Below, in pieces: positions 46,576 to 54,422 of a DNA stretch of 64,000 nucleotides. The notes under the pieces were generated by a model, which saw only the letters and a list, made by a program, of their open reading frames with translations, did no database searches and had not been told where the DNA came from. The stretch is taken from positions 1-64,000 of the forward strand of contig JAYNZW010000006.1 in assembly GCA_038103905.1 (NCBI GenBank), in the 5' to 3' direction. Position 1 is the first letter of the stretch; each line of letters begins with the position of its first letter. The stretch is from CABYIR01 sp038103905. Its GTDB lineage: Bacteria; Pseudomonadota; Alphaproteobacteria; Pelagibacterales; AG-422-B15. The position numbers and the translations under genes are program-made.

Positions 46576-47847
46576 ATGAATATTTTAGTAATTGGAAGTG
46601 GCGCAAGAGAACATGCTATATGCTATGCTGTCAGTCAAAGTTCGAGATTAAATGAGCTATATGCAATACCTGGAAACTATGGAATTTCTCAATTAGCTGA
46701 GTGTCATATTATAGATATAAATAATTTTAATGAGATATATGGCTTTGCAATTAAAAAAAATATTGATCTTATTATCGTTGGACCTGAAGTACCTTTAGTA
46801 AACGGTATAGTAGATTACTTTACTTCTAAAAAAATAAAAATTTTTGGTCCAGATAAATTTGCTGCTCAACTTGAAGGATCAAAAAGTTTTATGAAAGATC
46901 TTTGTAGGGAATACAATATTCCCACAGCTCAATATGAGAAATTTCAGAATTCTGATGATGCAATAAAATATTTAGAGAAACAAAGTTATCCAATTGTCAT
47001 TAAGGCCGATGGACTAGCAGCTGGTAAAGGTGTTACTATTGCCGAAGATTTTAAGGCTGCAAGCATAGCTGTCCAAGATGTTTTCAATCATAAATTTGGA
47101 GAAAATATGGATGTCGTTATTGAAGAGTTTATGCACGGAGAAGAGGCAAGTTATTTTGTTTGTTCTGATGGTAAAGATTTTGTTTCTCTAATAAGCGCAC
47201 AAGATCATAAAAGAATTGGTGAAGGTGATACTGGGCCAAATACTGGAGGAATGGGAGCTTATTCTCCTGCTCCTGTATTTACTGATAACGTAAAAAAACA
47301 AGTTGATACCGAGATTATAAAACCAACACTTAGAGCAATGATTAACAAAGGTCACCCATTTAAAGGCATCCTCTATGCTGGATTGATGATTAAAAATGAA
47401 AAAGCAAAATTAGTTGAATACAATATAAGATTTGGAGATCCAGAATGCCAAGTTTTAATGATGAGCATTAAATCAGACTTAATTGATCTAATGACATATA
47501 CAATTGATGGATCAATTAAAGACTATAAGTGTGATTGGTATGATGAAGATTGTGCTACCGTAGTTCTTGCTTCAAAAGGTTACCCTGGAGAATTTAAAAA
47601 AGACACAGAAATTAAAGGACTTGAGAACATAGTAACAAATCAAAGCCTTCAGATATTTCATGCGGCTACTGTTGAGTCTGAGAAAAAAATATTAGCAAAT
47701 GGGGGTAGAGTTTTATCAATAACTGCAAAAGATATCTCTTTGCGATCTGCACTCAATACAATATATAATCAAATCAAAAAAATAGACTGGGATGAATGCT
47801 ATTATCGAAATGATATAGGTCACAAAGCTTTGAAAAATGAACACTAG
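46576..47847 (+). CDS. purD: Phosphoribosylamine-glycine ligase (GAR synthetase)
   Basis: ATP-grasp enzyme that joins glycine to phosphoribosylamine, step two of purine synthesis. It opens with VIGSGAREHAICYAV. The ATP-grasp core has IKADGLAAGKGV near residue 141, GPNTGGMGAYSPAP near residue 220 and VEYNIRFGDPECQ near residue 280. The 423-aa length is standard. It is divergent from xseA, as in many alphaproteobacteria. The start of the downstream kinase gene overlaps its end by 11 bp. Confidence 0.97.
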   Translation: MNILVIGSGAREHAICYAVSQSSRLNELYAIPGNYGISQLAECHIIDINNFNEIYGFAIKKNIDLIIVGPEVPLVNGIVDYFTSKKIKIFGPDKFAAQLEGSKSFMKDLCREYNIPTAQYEKFQNSDDAIKYLEKQSYPIVIKADGLAAGKGVTIAEDFKAASIAVQDVFNHKFGENMDVVIEEFMHGEEASYFVCSDGKDFVSLISAQDHKRIGEGDTGPNTGGMGAYSPAPVFTDNVKKQVDTEIIKPTLRAMINKGHPFKGILYAGLMIKNEKAKLVEYNIRFGDPECQVLMMSIKSDLIDLMTYTIDGSIKDYKCDWYDEDCATVVLASKGYPGEFKKDTEIKGLENIVTNQSLQIFHAATVESEKKILANGGRVLSITAKDISLRSALNTIYNQIKKIDWDECYYRNDIGHKALKNEH

Positions 47848-48901
47848 AGATCAAATATTTTCAGGAACTAAAGAGGTTGATGAAAAGCTTTCAATTAATC
47901 AACTCAATCTTGAAGATTATCTTAAAAAGATTTTTGGAAATGAGACTTCAATCCATGAAATTAAACAGTTCAAGGGAGGTCAATCAAATCCCACTTATAT
48001 GATTATTACTAATCAAGGAGACTATGTTTTAAGACGTCAGCCCCCAGGAAAACTATTAAAATCTGCTCATGCAGTTGATAGAGAGTACAAAGTCATAACA
48101 GCATTGGGTCAAACAGATGTACCTGTTCCACGAACTTATGATTATTGTAGTGACGAAAATGTTGTAGGTACAAAATTTTTTTTAATGGATCATGTTAAAG
48201 GAAATATATATTGGGAATTATTGTTGCCTAATCTAGATAAACCCTCTCGTAGACAAGTTTATTTATCTATGAATGATACAATTTCAAAATTGCACAATGT
48301 TAATTTTGAGGAAATAAACTTAGGTGATTATGGCAAGCATGAAAATTATATGCAAAGACAAATATATAGATGGACCAAACAATACAAAGACTCTGAAACG
48401 CAAGAAATTCCTGAAATGAATGAGCTCATTAATTGGCTTCCTCAAAATATTCCATTGGAACAAGAAACTTCTATTGTTCATGGTGATTTTAGATTGGATA
48501 ATATGATCTTTGATCCTGAAACGCATCAGGTAAAAGCAATATTAGATTGGGAATTATCAACCCTAGGAAATCCAATTGCAGATTTTACATATCATATGAT
48601 GTCATGGAGATTGCCTGCGGCAGCAAAAGGCCTAGGAATGCTTGGATCCGACTTGAAATCTTTAAATATTCCGTCTGAAGATGAATATTCAGCGCTCTAT
48701 TACAAAAAAACTGGCAGAAATAAAATTGAGAATTGGGATTTTTATATGGCTTATAATATTTTTAGATTAGCTGGAATTGCTCAAGGAATCGTTGGACGAG
48801 TAAGAGACGGAACTGCTTCAAGTTCAGAAGCAAAAGACTTTGAAGCTTTTGTGCCAATTTTAGGAAGAATCGGTTGGGGTCTGGTAAGTGGGATTAAATA
48901 A
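47837..48901 (+). CDS. APH-type phosphotransferase, ACAD10/11 kinase-domain homologue
   Basis: Aminoglycoside-phosphotransferase-fold kinase of 354 aa. It has KGGQSNPTYMI, LRRQPPGKLLKSAHAVDREY, the catalytic loop VHGDFRLDNMIFDP near residue 216 and ILDWELSTLGNPIADF for metal binding. These match the N-terminal kinase domain of animal ACAD11 and bacterial LvaA-type proteins, which phosphorylate 4-hydroxyacyl-CoAs. That points to hydroxyacid catabolism and not drug resistance. It overlaps purD by 11 bp. The ACAD11-type dehydrogenase counterpart lies at 50305-51510. Confidence 0.88.
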   Translation: MNTRDQIFSGTKEVDEKLSINQLNLEDYLKKIFGNETSIHEIKQFKGGQSNPTYMIITNQGDYVLRRQPPGKLLKSAHAVDREYKVITALGQTDVPVPRTYDYCSDENVVGTKFFLMDHVKGNIYWELLLPNLDKPSRRQVYLSMNDTISKLHNVNFEEINLGDYGKHENYMQRQIYRWTKQYKDSETQEIPEMNELINWLPQNIPLEQETSIVHGDFRLDNMIFDPETHQVKAILDWELSTLGNPIADFTYHMMSWRLPAAAKGLGMLGSDLKSLNIPSEDEYSALYYKKTGRNKIENWDFYMAYNIFRLAGIAQGIVGRVRDGTASSSEAKDFEAFVPILGRIGWGLVSGIK

Positions 48902-48904
48902 TTT

Positions 48905-50146
48905 ATGACAAATATTCTAGATATTGATTTTGTTAGAAAGCAGTTTCCTGCTTTTCAAAATCCAAAAACTGAAAATTTTGCATTCTTTGAAAATGCTGGA
49001 GGAACTTATGTTCCTAAACAATTAATTGAAAAACTGAATGACTTTATGATCACTAAAAAAGTCCAGCCATATGGTGATTTTGGTCCATCGATTGAGGCTG
49101 GTGAAGAAATGGATAAAAGCTTAGCTAAAATTGCTGAATTATTAAATGTTTCTAAAGATGAATTTATTATTGGTCCTTCAACAACGATGAATATGTTTTT
49201 ATTATCAAATGCAATTCAAAGTTGGTTAAATGAAGGAGATGAAATTATTGTAACCAACCAGGATCATGAAGCAAATATTGGTGCTTGGAGAAAGCTGGGA
49301 GAGAAAGGCATTAAAATCAAGGAATGGAAATTTAATACAGATACTGCCGAATTAGAAATTGAAGAATTAAAAAAAATTATAACTGACAAAACAAAATTCA
49401 TCTGTGTTTGTCATACTTCTAATATTGTTGCTTCAATAAATAATCTTCATGAAATAACTAAAATTGCTCATGAAAGAAATATAAAAGTTGTTGGAGATGG
49501 AGTTGCTTATATGGCTCATGATCTCGCTGACTTAAAAAATATTGACGTAGATTTTTATGGCTTTAGTTTATACAAAACTTATGGTCCACATCTTGCTCTT
49601 CTTTATGGCAAAAAAGAATTACTTCAAAAGACAAAAAATTTAAATCATGAATTTTTATCTGAAGAGGTTCCTTACACACTAAATCCAGGTGGTCCAAATC
49701 ATGAAGAACTAGCATGCTTATCTGGTCTAACAGATTACTATGAAGATTTATATGATCATCATTTTAATGATAATGGCATAGGACTTCATGAGAAAGGCAA
49801 GAGAATCTTTCAATTAATACATGAACATGAAGAGAAATTAATTAAAGTTTTACTAGAGTTTCTTCAAAGTAAAAAAAATGTAAGGATTATTGGAAATCAA
49901 TCTCATTCAAGAAATATAAGAATGCCTACCTTATCTTTTACTGTAAATGGTATCAGCTCAAAAGAAATCGCTTATGGCGCTGGTAAAAAAGATATTGGTA
50001 TTCGTAATGGAGAATTTTATGCTTGGCGCTGTCTTCAGGGACTTGGGATTGAGCCAAACGATGGTGTTGTAAGGGCTTCAATGGTGCACTACAACAATTT
50101 AGAAGAAGTAAATCGTCTTATAACTTATCTAGATGAAATTATTTAG
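48905..50146 (+). CDS. Class V aminotransferase-fold enzyme (cysteine desulfurase-like)
   Basis: PLP-dependent enzyme of 413 aa resembling the cysteine desulfurase-like TIGR01976 group. It has FFENAGGTYVPKQ near residue 27 and VTNQDHEANIGAWRKLGEKG. VVGDGVAYMAHDLADL carries the cofactor Asp, and FYGFSLYKTYGPH carries the likely PLP lysine. No clear catalytic Cys loop as in SufS/IscS is evident, so it may be a lyase, desulfurase or aminotransferase. It follows the kinase gene by 3 bp and its end overlaps the convergent 54-aa gene by 8 bp. Confidence 0.8.
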   Translation: MTNILDIDFVRKQFPAFQNPKTENFAFFENAGGTYVPKQLIEKLNDFMITKKVQPYGDFGPSIEAGEEMDKSLAKIAELLNVSKDEFIIGPSTTMNMFLLSNAIQSWLNEGDEIIVTNQDHEANIGAWRKLGEKGIKIKEWKFNTDTAELEIEELKKIITDKTKFICVCHTSNIVASINNLHEITKIAHERNIKVVGDGVAYMAHDLADLKNIDVDFYGFSLYKTYGPHLALLYGKKELLQKTKNLNHEFLSEEVPYTLNPGGPNHEELACLSGLTDYYEDLYDHHFNDNGIGLHEKGKRIFQLIHEHEEKLIKVLLEFLQSKKNVRIIGNQSHSRNIRMPTLSFTVNGISSKEIAYGAGKKDIGIRNGEFYAWRCLQGLGIEPNDGVVRASMVHYNNLEEVNRLITYLDEII

Positions 50147-50303
50147 ATTTTAAATTTTTTAATCTTTCTTTCTTCTGTCTAATTGACTCATTCATGGATA
50201 GATCTTCGAAATGATGATATTCATCCCAATATGAGTCAAAACTAGCTTTCCTTACGAAACGACTATATTGATCTTTAATAAGTATTTCTTTTTTTTTAGA
50301 CAA
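50139..50303 (-). CDS. Unrecognised 54-aa basic/aromatic protein downstream of an acyl-CoA dehydrogenase
   Basis: The stretch between two genes holds an open frame starting with TTG one base after the stop of the upstream acyl-CoA dehydrogenase gene and ending TAA at 50139. The 54-residue product begins with a Lys-rich segment (SKKKEILIKDQYSRFV). It has a Tyr/Trp/His-rich middle (SFDSYWDEYHHFED) and ends in a basic helix (IRQKKERLKNLKSK). I do not recognise the family. The protein-like composition, the tight spacing behind the dehydrogenase and the lack of other content here support a real gene. The start codon is uncertain. Confidence 0.6.
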   Translation of the reverse strand: MSKKKEILIKDQYSRFVRKASFDSYWDEYHHFEDLSMNESIRQKKERLKNLKSK

Positions 50304-50304
50304 A

Positions 50305-51510
50305 TTAGAGATATTTTTTTAATTCATTTCTGGCAATTGATAGCCTATGAACTTCATCTGGACCATCTGCAAGTCTTAATGTTCGCATTCCAGCATAAGC
50401 TCGTGCCATTCCTGGGTCAGAGGTAACACCTGCTCCCCCAAAAGCTTGAATTGCATCATCAATTATTTTTAATGCCATATTGGGAGCAGCAACTTTAATC
50501 ATTGCTATTTCATTTTTTGCAACTTTATTTCCAACTTCGTCCATCATTGAAGCAGCCTTAAGAGTAAGTAATCTGGTCATTTCGATATTAATTCTTGCAT
50601 CAGCAATTCTCTCCTGCCATACCGAATGTCTTACTACCTCTTTACCAAAAGCTTTTCTAGACATTAACCTTTTAATCATTGCCTCAAGAGCGACTTCAGC
50701 CAATCCAATTGTTCTCATACAGTGATGAATTCTTCCTGGGCCCAATCTACCTTGAGCAATTTCAAAACCTCTTCCTTCTCCAAGAAGCATATTTTCAGGC
50801 GGTACTTTTACATCATTAAACTCTATTTCAGCATGACCATGAGGCGCATCATCAAATCCAAATACTGGCAAGTGTCTTTTTATTTTTATACCTGGAGTAT
50901 CTTTATCAACTAAAATCATTGATTGTTGTTTATGAATATCAGAATTTTCAGGATCAGTTTTTCCCATAAAAATATAGAAAGCACATCTTGGATCCATAGC
51001 TCCAGACGTCCACCACTTTGTTCCATTTAAAACATACTGATTTCCGTCTTTTCTAATTTCACTTGTAATGTTTGTTGCATCAGAGGAAGCAACCGCCGGT
51101 TCAGTCATTGCAAATGCAGATCTTGTTTTTCCTTCAAGAAGAGGTTCCAAATATTTCTTTTTTTGCTCATCCGTTCCATATCTAACTAAAACTTCCATGT
51201 TACCAGTATCTGGTGCAGAACAATTAAAAACTTCTGCCGACCACATTGCTCTACCCATTATTTCACACATTGGAGCATATTCAGCATTAGTAAGTCCGTG
51301 TCCTAGATCACTTTCAGGAAGAAAAAGGTTCCATAGATCTTCCTTTTTTGCTTCTTCCTTTAAATCTTCAATAATAGGCACGACTTGCCACCGATTATTC
51401 CCAAAATCCTCAATTTGCTGATGGTATGTACTGTTATTAGGATAAACATGTTTATCCATAAATTTTTCAAGACGTTCTGTTGTTGTTTTAGCTTTTTCTG
51501 AAATTGTCAT
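50305..51510 (-). CDS. Acyl-CoA dehydrogenase, ACAD10/11 type
   Basis: A 401-residue acyl-CoA dehydrogenase fold. It has AMTEPAVASSDATNIT, GTKWWTSGAMDPRCAF, SRKAFGKEVVRHSVWQER, QAFGGAGVTSDPGMAR and a C-terminal LRLADGPDEVHRLSIARNEL. The last motif, with Asp-Gly-Pro-Asp-Glu-Val-His, is that of ACAD10/11 and the LvaC-like enzymes, which act on 4-phosphorylated acyl-CoAs. A matching kinase gene lies 1.4 kb away on the other strand. It is 1 bp upstream of the 54-aa gene and directly abuts tadA. Confidence 0.9.
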   Translation of the reverse strand: MTISEKAKTTTERLEKFMDKHVYPNNSTYHQQIEDFGNNRWQVVPIIEDLKEEAKKEDLWNLFLPESDLGHGLTNAEYAPMCEIMGRAMWSAEVFNCSAPDTGNMEVLVRYGTDEQKKKYLEPLLEGKTRSAFAMTEPAVASSDATNITSEIRKDGNQYVLNGTKWWTSGAMDPRCAFYIFMGKTDPENSDIHKQQSMILVDKDTPGIKIKRHLPVFGFDDAPHGHAEIEFNDVKVPPENMLLGEGRGFEIAQGRLGPGRIHHCMRTIGLAEVALEAMIKRLMSRKAFGKEVVRHSVWQERIADARINIEMTRLLTLKAASMMDEVGNKVAKNEIAMIKVAAPNMALKIIDDAIQAFGGAGVTSDPGMARAYAGMRTLRLADGPDEVHRLSIARNELKKYL

Positions 51511-51976
51511 TTACCTATTTTCCTTAAAAAAATTATTTATCAAAGCTTCACATTCAGATTTTGAAATATTATCGTATATTTCAGGCACATGATTACAATA
51601 CTTTGACTGAAAAAAATTAATATTACCATTTATAGCACCAAATTTCAAATCATCAGCACCAAAAAATAACTTTTTTATTTTTGATCGTGATATGGCAGAA
51701 GCACACATGATACATGGTTCTAAAGTAACATAAAGACTGCAATCAATAAGTCGATTGCTTTTTATTTTGTTACATGCTTCTCTAANNNNNNNNNNCTCTA
51801 ATAGCATTAATTTCTGCGTGACCAACTGGATTATAGTCATTAACTAAAGTATTGTGGGCACTACTCAAAATCCTTCCACTCTTATCAAGAATAACACACC
51901 CAACAGGAACTTCTCCACACTTTTTTCCTTTTACTGCCATTTCTATAGCTAAATTCATTGGAGAATTTTTGGACAT
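51511..51976 (-). CDS. tadA: tRNA-specific adenosine deaminase, interrupted by an assembly gap
   Basis: Deaminates A34 to inosine in tRNA-Arg. The zinc/catalytic motif HAEINAIR at residues 53-60 stands just before ten Ns (51786-51795). The second zinc motif EPCIMCASA follows. The sequence on either side of the Ns shares TTAGAG; overlapping these six bases gives HAEINAIREACNKIKSN in one frame and a 149-aa protein of normal length. The apparent break is an assembly artefact. It precedes the ACAD10/11-type dehydrogenase gene with no spacing. Confidence 0.92.
51786..51795. other. Assembly gap (10 N) inside tadA
   Basis: Exactly ten Ns between two ends that share six bases (TTAGAG in the minus-strand sense). 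Merging them restores a continuous deaminase reading frame, so no sequence seems to be missing. Confidence 0.92.
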
Positions 51977-52027
51977 ATAATTAATTTAAACTTTCTTTTA
52001 AGAATAATATATAGATATAAAAATTAT

Positions 52028-52741
52028 ATGAAAAATAATAAAAATTCAGAACGTATCAGCAAAGTAATCGCTCGTTCATCCCAATATTCACGAAGGCAAG
52101 TTGAGCAACTTATTATTGAGGGAAGAGTTAAGATTGATGGAAAAATAATCGATCGCCCAAATATAAATGTCAGTTCATCAAACAAAATCTTACTGGATAA
52201 AAAAATTATTGATTATAAAACGAATGATGAAATTTTTATTTTTAATAAACCTCGAGGATGTTTAGTTACTCACTCAGATCCTGAAGGTAGAAAAACTATA
52301 TTTAATATTATTCCTAAAAAATTTGAAAAATATATTTCTATTGGAAGATTAGATTATAACTCTGAAGGGTTATTGCTGCTTACTAATAATGGGGATATTA
52401 AAAGATATTTTGAATTACCAAAAAATAATTTTGAAAGATCATATAAAGTTAAAGTACAGGGTAAAATAGATGATAAAATAATTAAAAGTCTTAAAAAAGG
52501 ATTATTTATCAATAAGATTAAATATAAACCAATTATAGCATTAGTCGAAAGCAGTACTCCAACTTATACTTGGATTATAATGACTCTTAGAGAAGGCAAA
52601 AATCGTGAGATAAGAAATATCTTTGAGTCATTTAATATGACTGTTACTCGATTAATACGAATTTCCTATGGTCCTTATAAACTTAGAAAAACCAAGAAGG
52701 GTGAGATTGTTAAAGCTAGAGTAATTAAAAACATTAAATGA
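52028..52741 (+). CDS. rRNA pseudouridine synthase, RluB/RsuA family
   Basis: Converts a uridine in rRNA to pseudouridine. An N-terminal S4 domain (ISKVIARSSQYSRRQVEQLI) is followed by the catalytic core with FNKPRGCLVTHSDPEGR, and the catalytic Asp in GRLDYNSEGLLLLTNNGD near residue 106. REGKNREIRNIFES near residue 198 is also typical. At 237 aa it lacks the long C-terminal tail of E. coli RluB; target specificity (23S U2605 or other) is not resolved. It overlaps rsmD by 4 bp and is divergent from tadA, a frequent arrangement. Confidence 0.92.
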   Translation: MKNNKNSERISKVIARSSQYSRRQVEQLIIEGRVKIDGKIIDRPNINVSSSNKILLDKKIIDYKTNDEIFIFNKPRGCLVTHSDPEGRKTIFNIIPKKFEKYISIGRLDYNSEGLLLLTNNGDIKRYFELPKNNFERSYKVKVQGKIDDKIIKSLKKGLFINKIKYKPIIALVESSTPTYTWIIMTLREGKNREIRNIFESFNMTVTRLIRISYGPYKLRKTKKGEIVKARVIKNIK

Positions 52742-53307
52742 GAATAATTAGTGGAAATAGAAAAGGTCATAAATTAATTACACGAAAAAATCAGTCTGCG
52801 CGTCCAATTTCAGACAAGAATCGTGAAACTATTTTCAATCTATTGGCACATGGAAAGGGTATTGTCGAAACAGGTTTTTCGCTTAATCAAAGTACGATAC
52901 TTGATGTGTTTGCTGGAACAGGATCATTTTCCTTTGAAGCATTATCCAGAGGCGCCAAAAAATCAGTCTTAATTGAAAAAGACTCCACGATGGTAGATCT
53001 TATTTATGAAAATATAAAAAAATTAGACTTTTTAGATGTAGTTCAAGTTTATCATATCGATGCTCTTAGAGTTCAATCAATCGATTTCCAAGATAAATTT
53101 GACCTTGTCTATATTGACCCCCCCTATCAAAAAGCACTAGATGAAAAATTTATTGATAAAATAGGAATGATTAATTGTTTATCAGAAAATTGCATCATTA
53201 TTATTGAACAAAGCATTGAAGATAAAGTTTTAGCAAATAATAGAATTGAATTGATAAGAATGAAAGAACTTGGGAACTCAAGATTTTCATTCTTTAAAGC
53301 AATTTAA
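52738..53307 (+). CDS. rsmD: 16S rRNA (guanine-966-N2)-methyltransferase
   Basis: SAM-dependent methyltransferase of 189 aa modifying G966 of 16S rRNA. MRIISGNRKGHKL opens the protein, RPISDKNRETIFNLL follows, and the SAM loop is LDVFAGTGSFSFEALSRGA near residue 56. The catalytic motif reads IDPPYQKAL. These are the RsmD hallmarks. It overlaps the pseudouridine synthase as ATGA and is convergent with pgi, 3 bp away. Confidence 0.94.
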   Translation: MRIISGNRKGHKLITRKNQSARPISDKNRETIFNLLAHGKGIVETGFSLNQSTILDVFAGTGSFSFEALSRGAKKSVLIEKDSTMVDLIYENIKKLDFLDVVQVYHIDALRVQSIDFQDKFDLVYIDPPYQKALDEKFIDKIGMINCLSENCIIIIEQSIEDKVLANNRIELIRMKELGNSRFSFFKAI

Positions 53308-53310
53308 TAT

Positions 53311-54414
53311 TTACTTTAAATAATTTTTTTGTTTTTCTACAGCATCTTGACCAAAAGGATCAACGCCTCCTAAACTAGCTAATAGTAAAGTTTCTAAAAT
53401 TGAAACTGTAAAGAAATATCCCAATTGAAAACCTATTGATTTTTTATCATGCCCAAAGTAATCAGAATTTCTTATAATTGGGATATTTTCATTTTTAAGA
53501 GTTTTTATCATTGCTTGCCTATGATTTGCTAATGTTAAATCTATAAAGTTATTACTGTCTTGATAATTGGCACTATATAATTCAAAAAATTTGTCTTTTG
53601 GCCCATCTAAATAGAGCTGTAAAACACTATGCTGATCCTGTGTCATTTGAGAAATAACAGGAAGATAACCAAATCCAGTCTTCCCTAAGCTTTCTGAATA
53701 TAATTGCTTCATCCAATTACCAAGCTCATAGAGTTCATCGCCATATAAGAGAATAATGTCAATTTTTCTTCCTTCATTAATTAAATCGTATTTTTTTTGA
53801 GCTATCTTAGTTGGAGATAGATCATCAGCCTGAAATTCATCTTTTAGAAATTCTGAAATCGCAGCATCAAGACCTTTAAACATATCCATGTAATTATCAA
53901 AGAACAGCGAAATTGGTATCATGCTTGTATGTGAAAAAATTGAAAATCTTCCACCAATATTTGGATTAAGCTCGATACATTGAAAACCAATATGATTTGC
54001 AAATCTATGAAGTATGGCATCATTATTTTCTGTAATAGCTAAAAAGTTTTTTGTTTTATCAAAATTTTTATCGACAAATTGGTTTATATAGTCGTAAAGA
54101 GTCAATACTTCAGATGTTGTTCCTGATTTGGAAATAAAAATAAATCCAGTTTCTTGCATGTTTAGAGAATTTAATATTTGATCAACTTTTTTTGAGTTTA
54201 AATGATCAAAATAATAAACTCTTTTTTCATTTAAAATATAGCTAACAGCTTTTGACCCCTGAGAAGATCCTCCGATACCAACAATTATATAATTTTCAAA
54301 ATTAAAACTTAACTTTTCTTTTTCCTTTGAGTGCTCATTAATTAATAACTGGTGATCTAAGAAAGGGTATTTATTTGCTAATATATTTTTCTTTATTTCT
54401 TCGTATGCCAACAT
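53311..54414 (-). CDS. pgi: Glucose-6-phosphate isomerase, compact form
   Basis: Interconverts glucose 6-phosphate and fructose 6-phosphate. SIS-fold motifs are all visible: IVGIGGSSQGSKAVSY, ISKSGTTSEVLTLY, NIGGRFSIFSHTSMIP, SESLGKTGFGYLP, and the C-terminal GGVDPFGQDAVEKQKNYL with the catalytic Lys. HSVLQLYLDGP carries the catalytic His. At 367 aa it is much shorter than the roughly 550-aa E. coli enzyme, with N-terminal and loop regions reduced. It is convergent with rsmD and lies 8 bp after the SbmA-like gene. Confidence 0.9.
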   Translation of the reverse strand: MLAYEEIKKNILANKYPFLDHQLLINEHSKEKEKLSFNFENYIIVGIGGSSQGSKAVSYILNEKRVYYFDHLNSKKVDQILNSLNMQETGFIFISKSGTTSEVLTLYDYINQFVDKNFDKTKNFLAITENNDAILHRFANHIGFQCIELNPNIGGRFSIFSHTSMIPISLFFDNYMDMFKGLDAAISEFLKDEFQADDLSPTKIAQKKYDLINEGRKIDIILLYGDELYELGNWMKQLYSESLGKTGFGYLPVISQMTQDQHSVLQLYLDGPKDKFFELYSANYQDSNNFIDLTLANHRQAMIKTLKNENIPIIRNSDYFGHDKKSIGFQLGYFFTVSILETLLLASLGGVDPFGQDAVEKQKNYLK

Positions 54415-54422
54415 GAGGCTTA

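Noticed and set aside
47837..48901. Aminoglycoside resistance phosphotransferase
   Set aside because: The fold is APH-like, but its motifs follow the ACAD10/11 kinase domain and the context is metabolic.
51511..51976. tadA as two fragments or a pseudogene
   Set aside because: Removing the Ns and a 6-bp duplicated end restores an intact deaminase.
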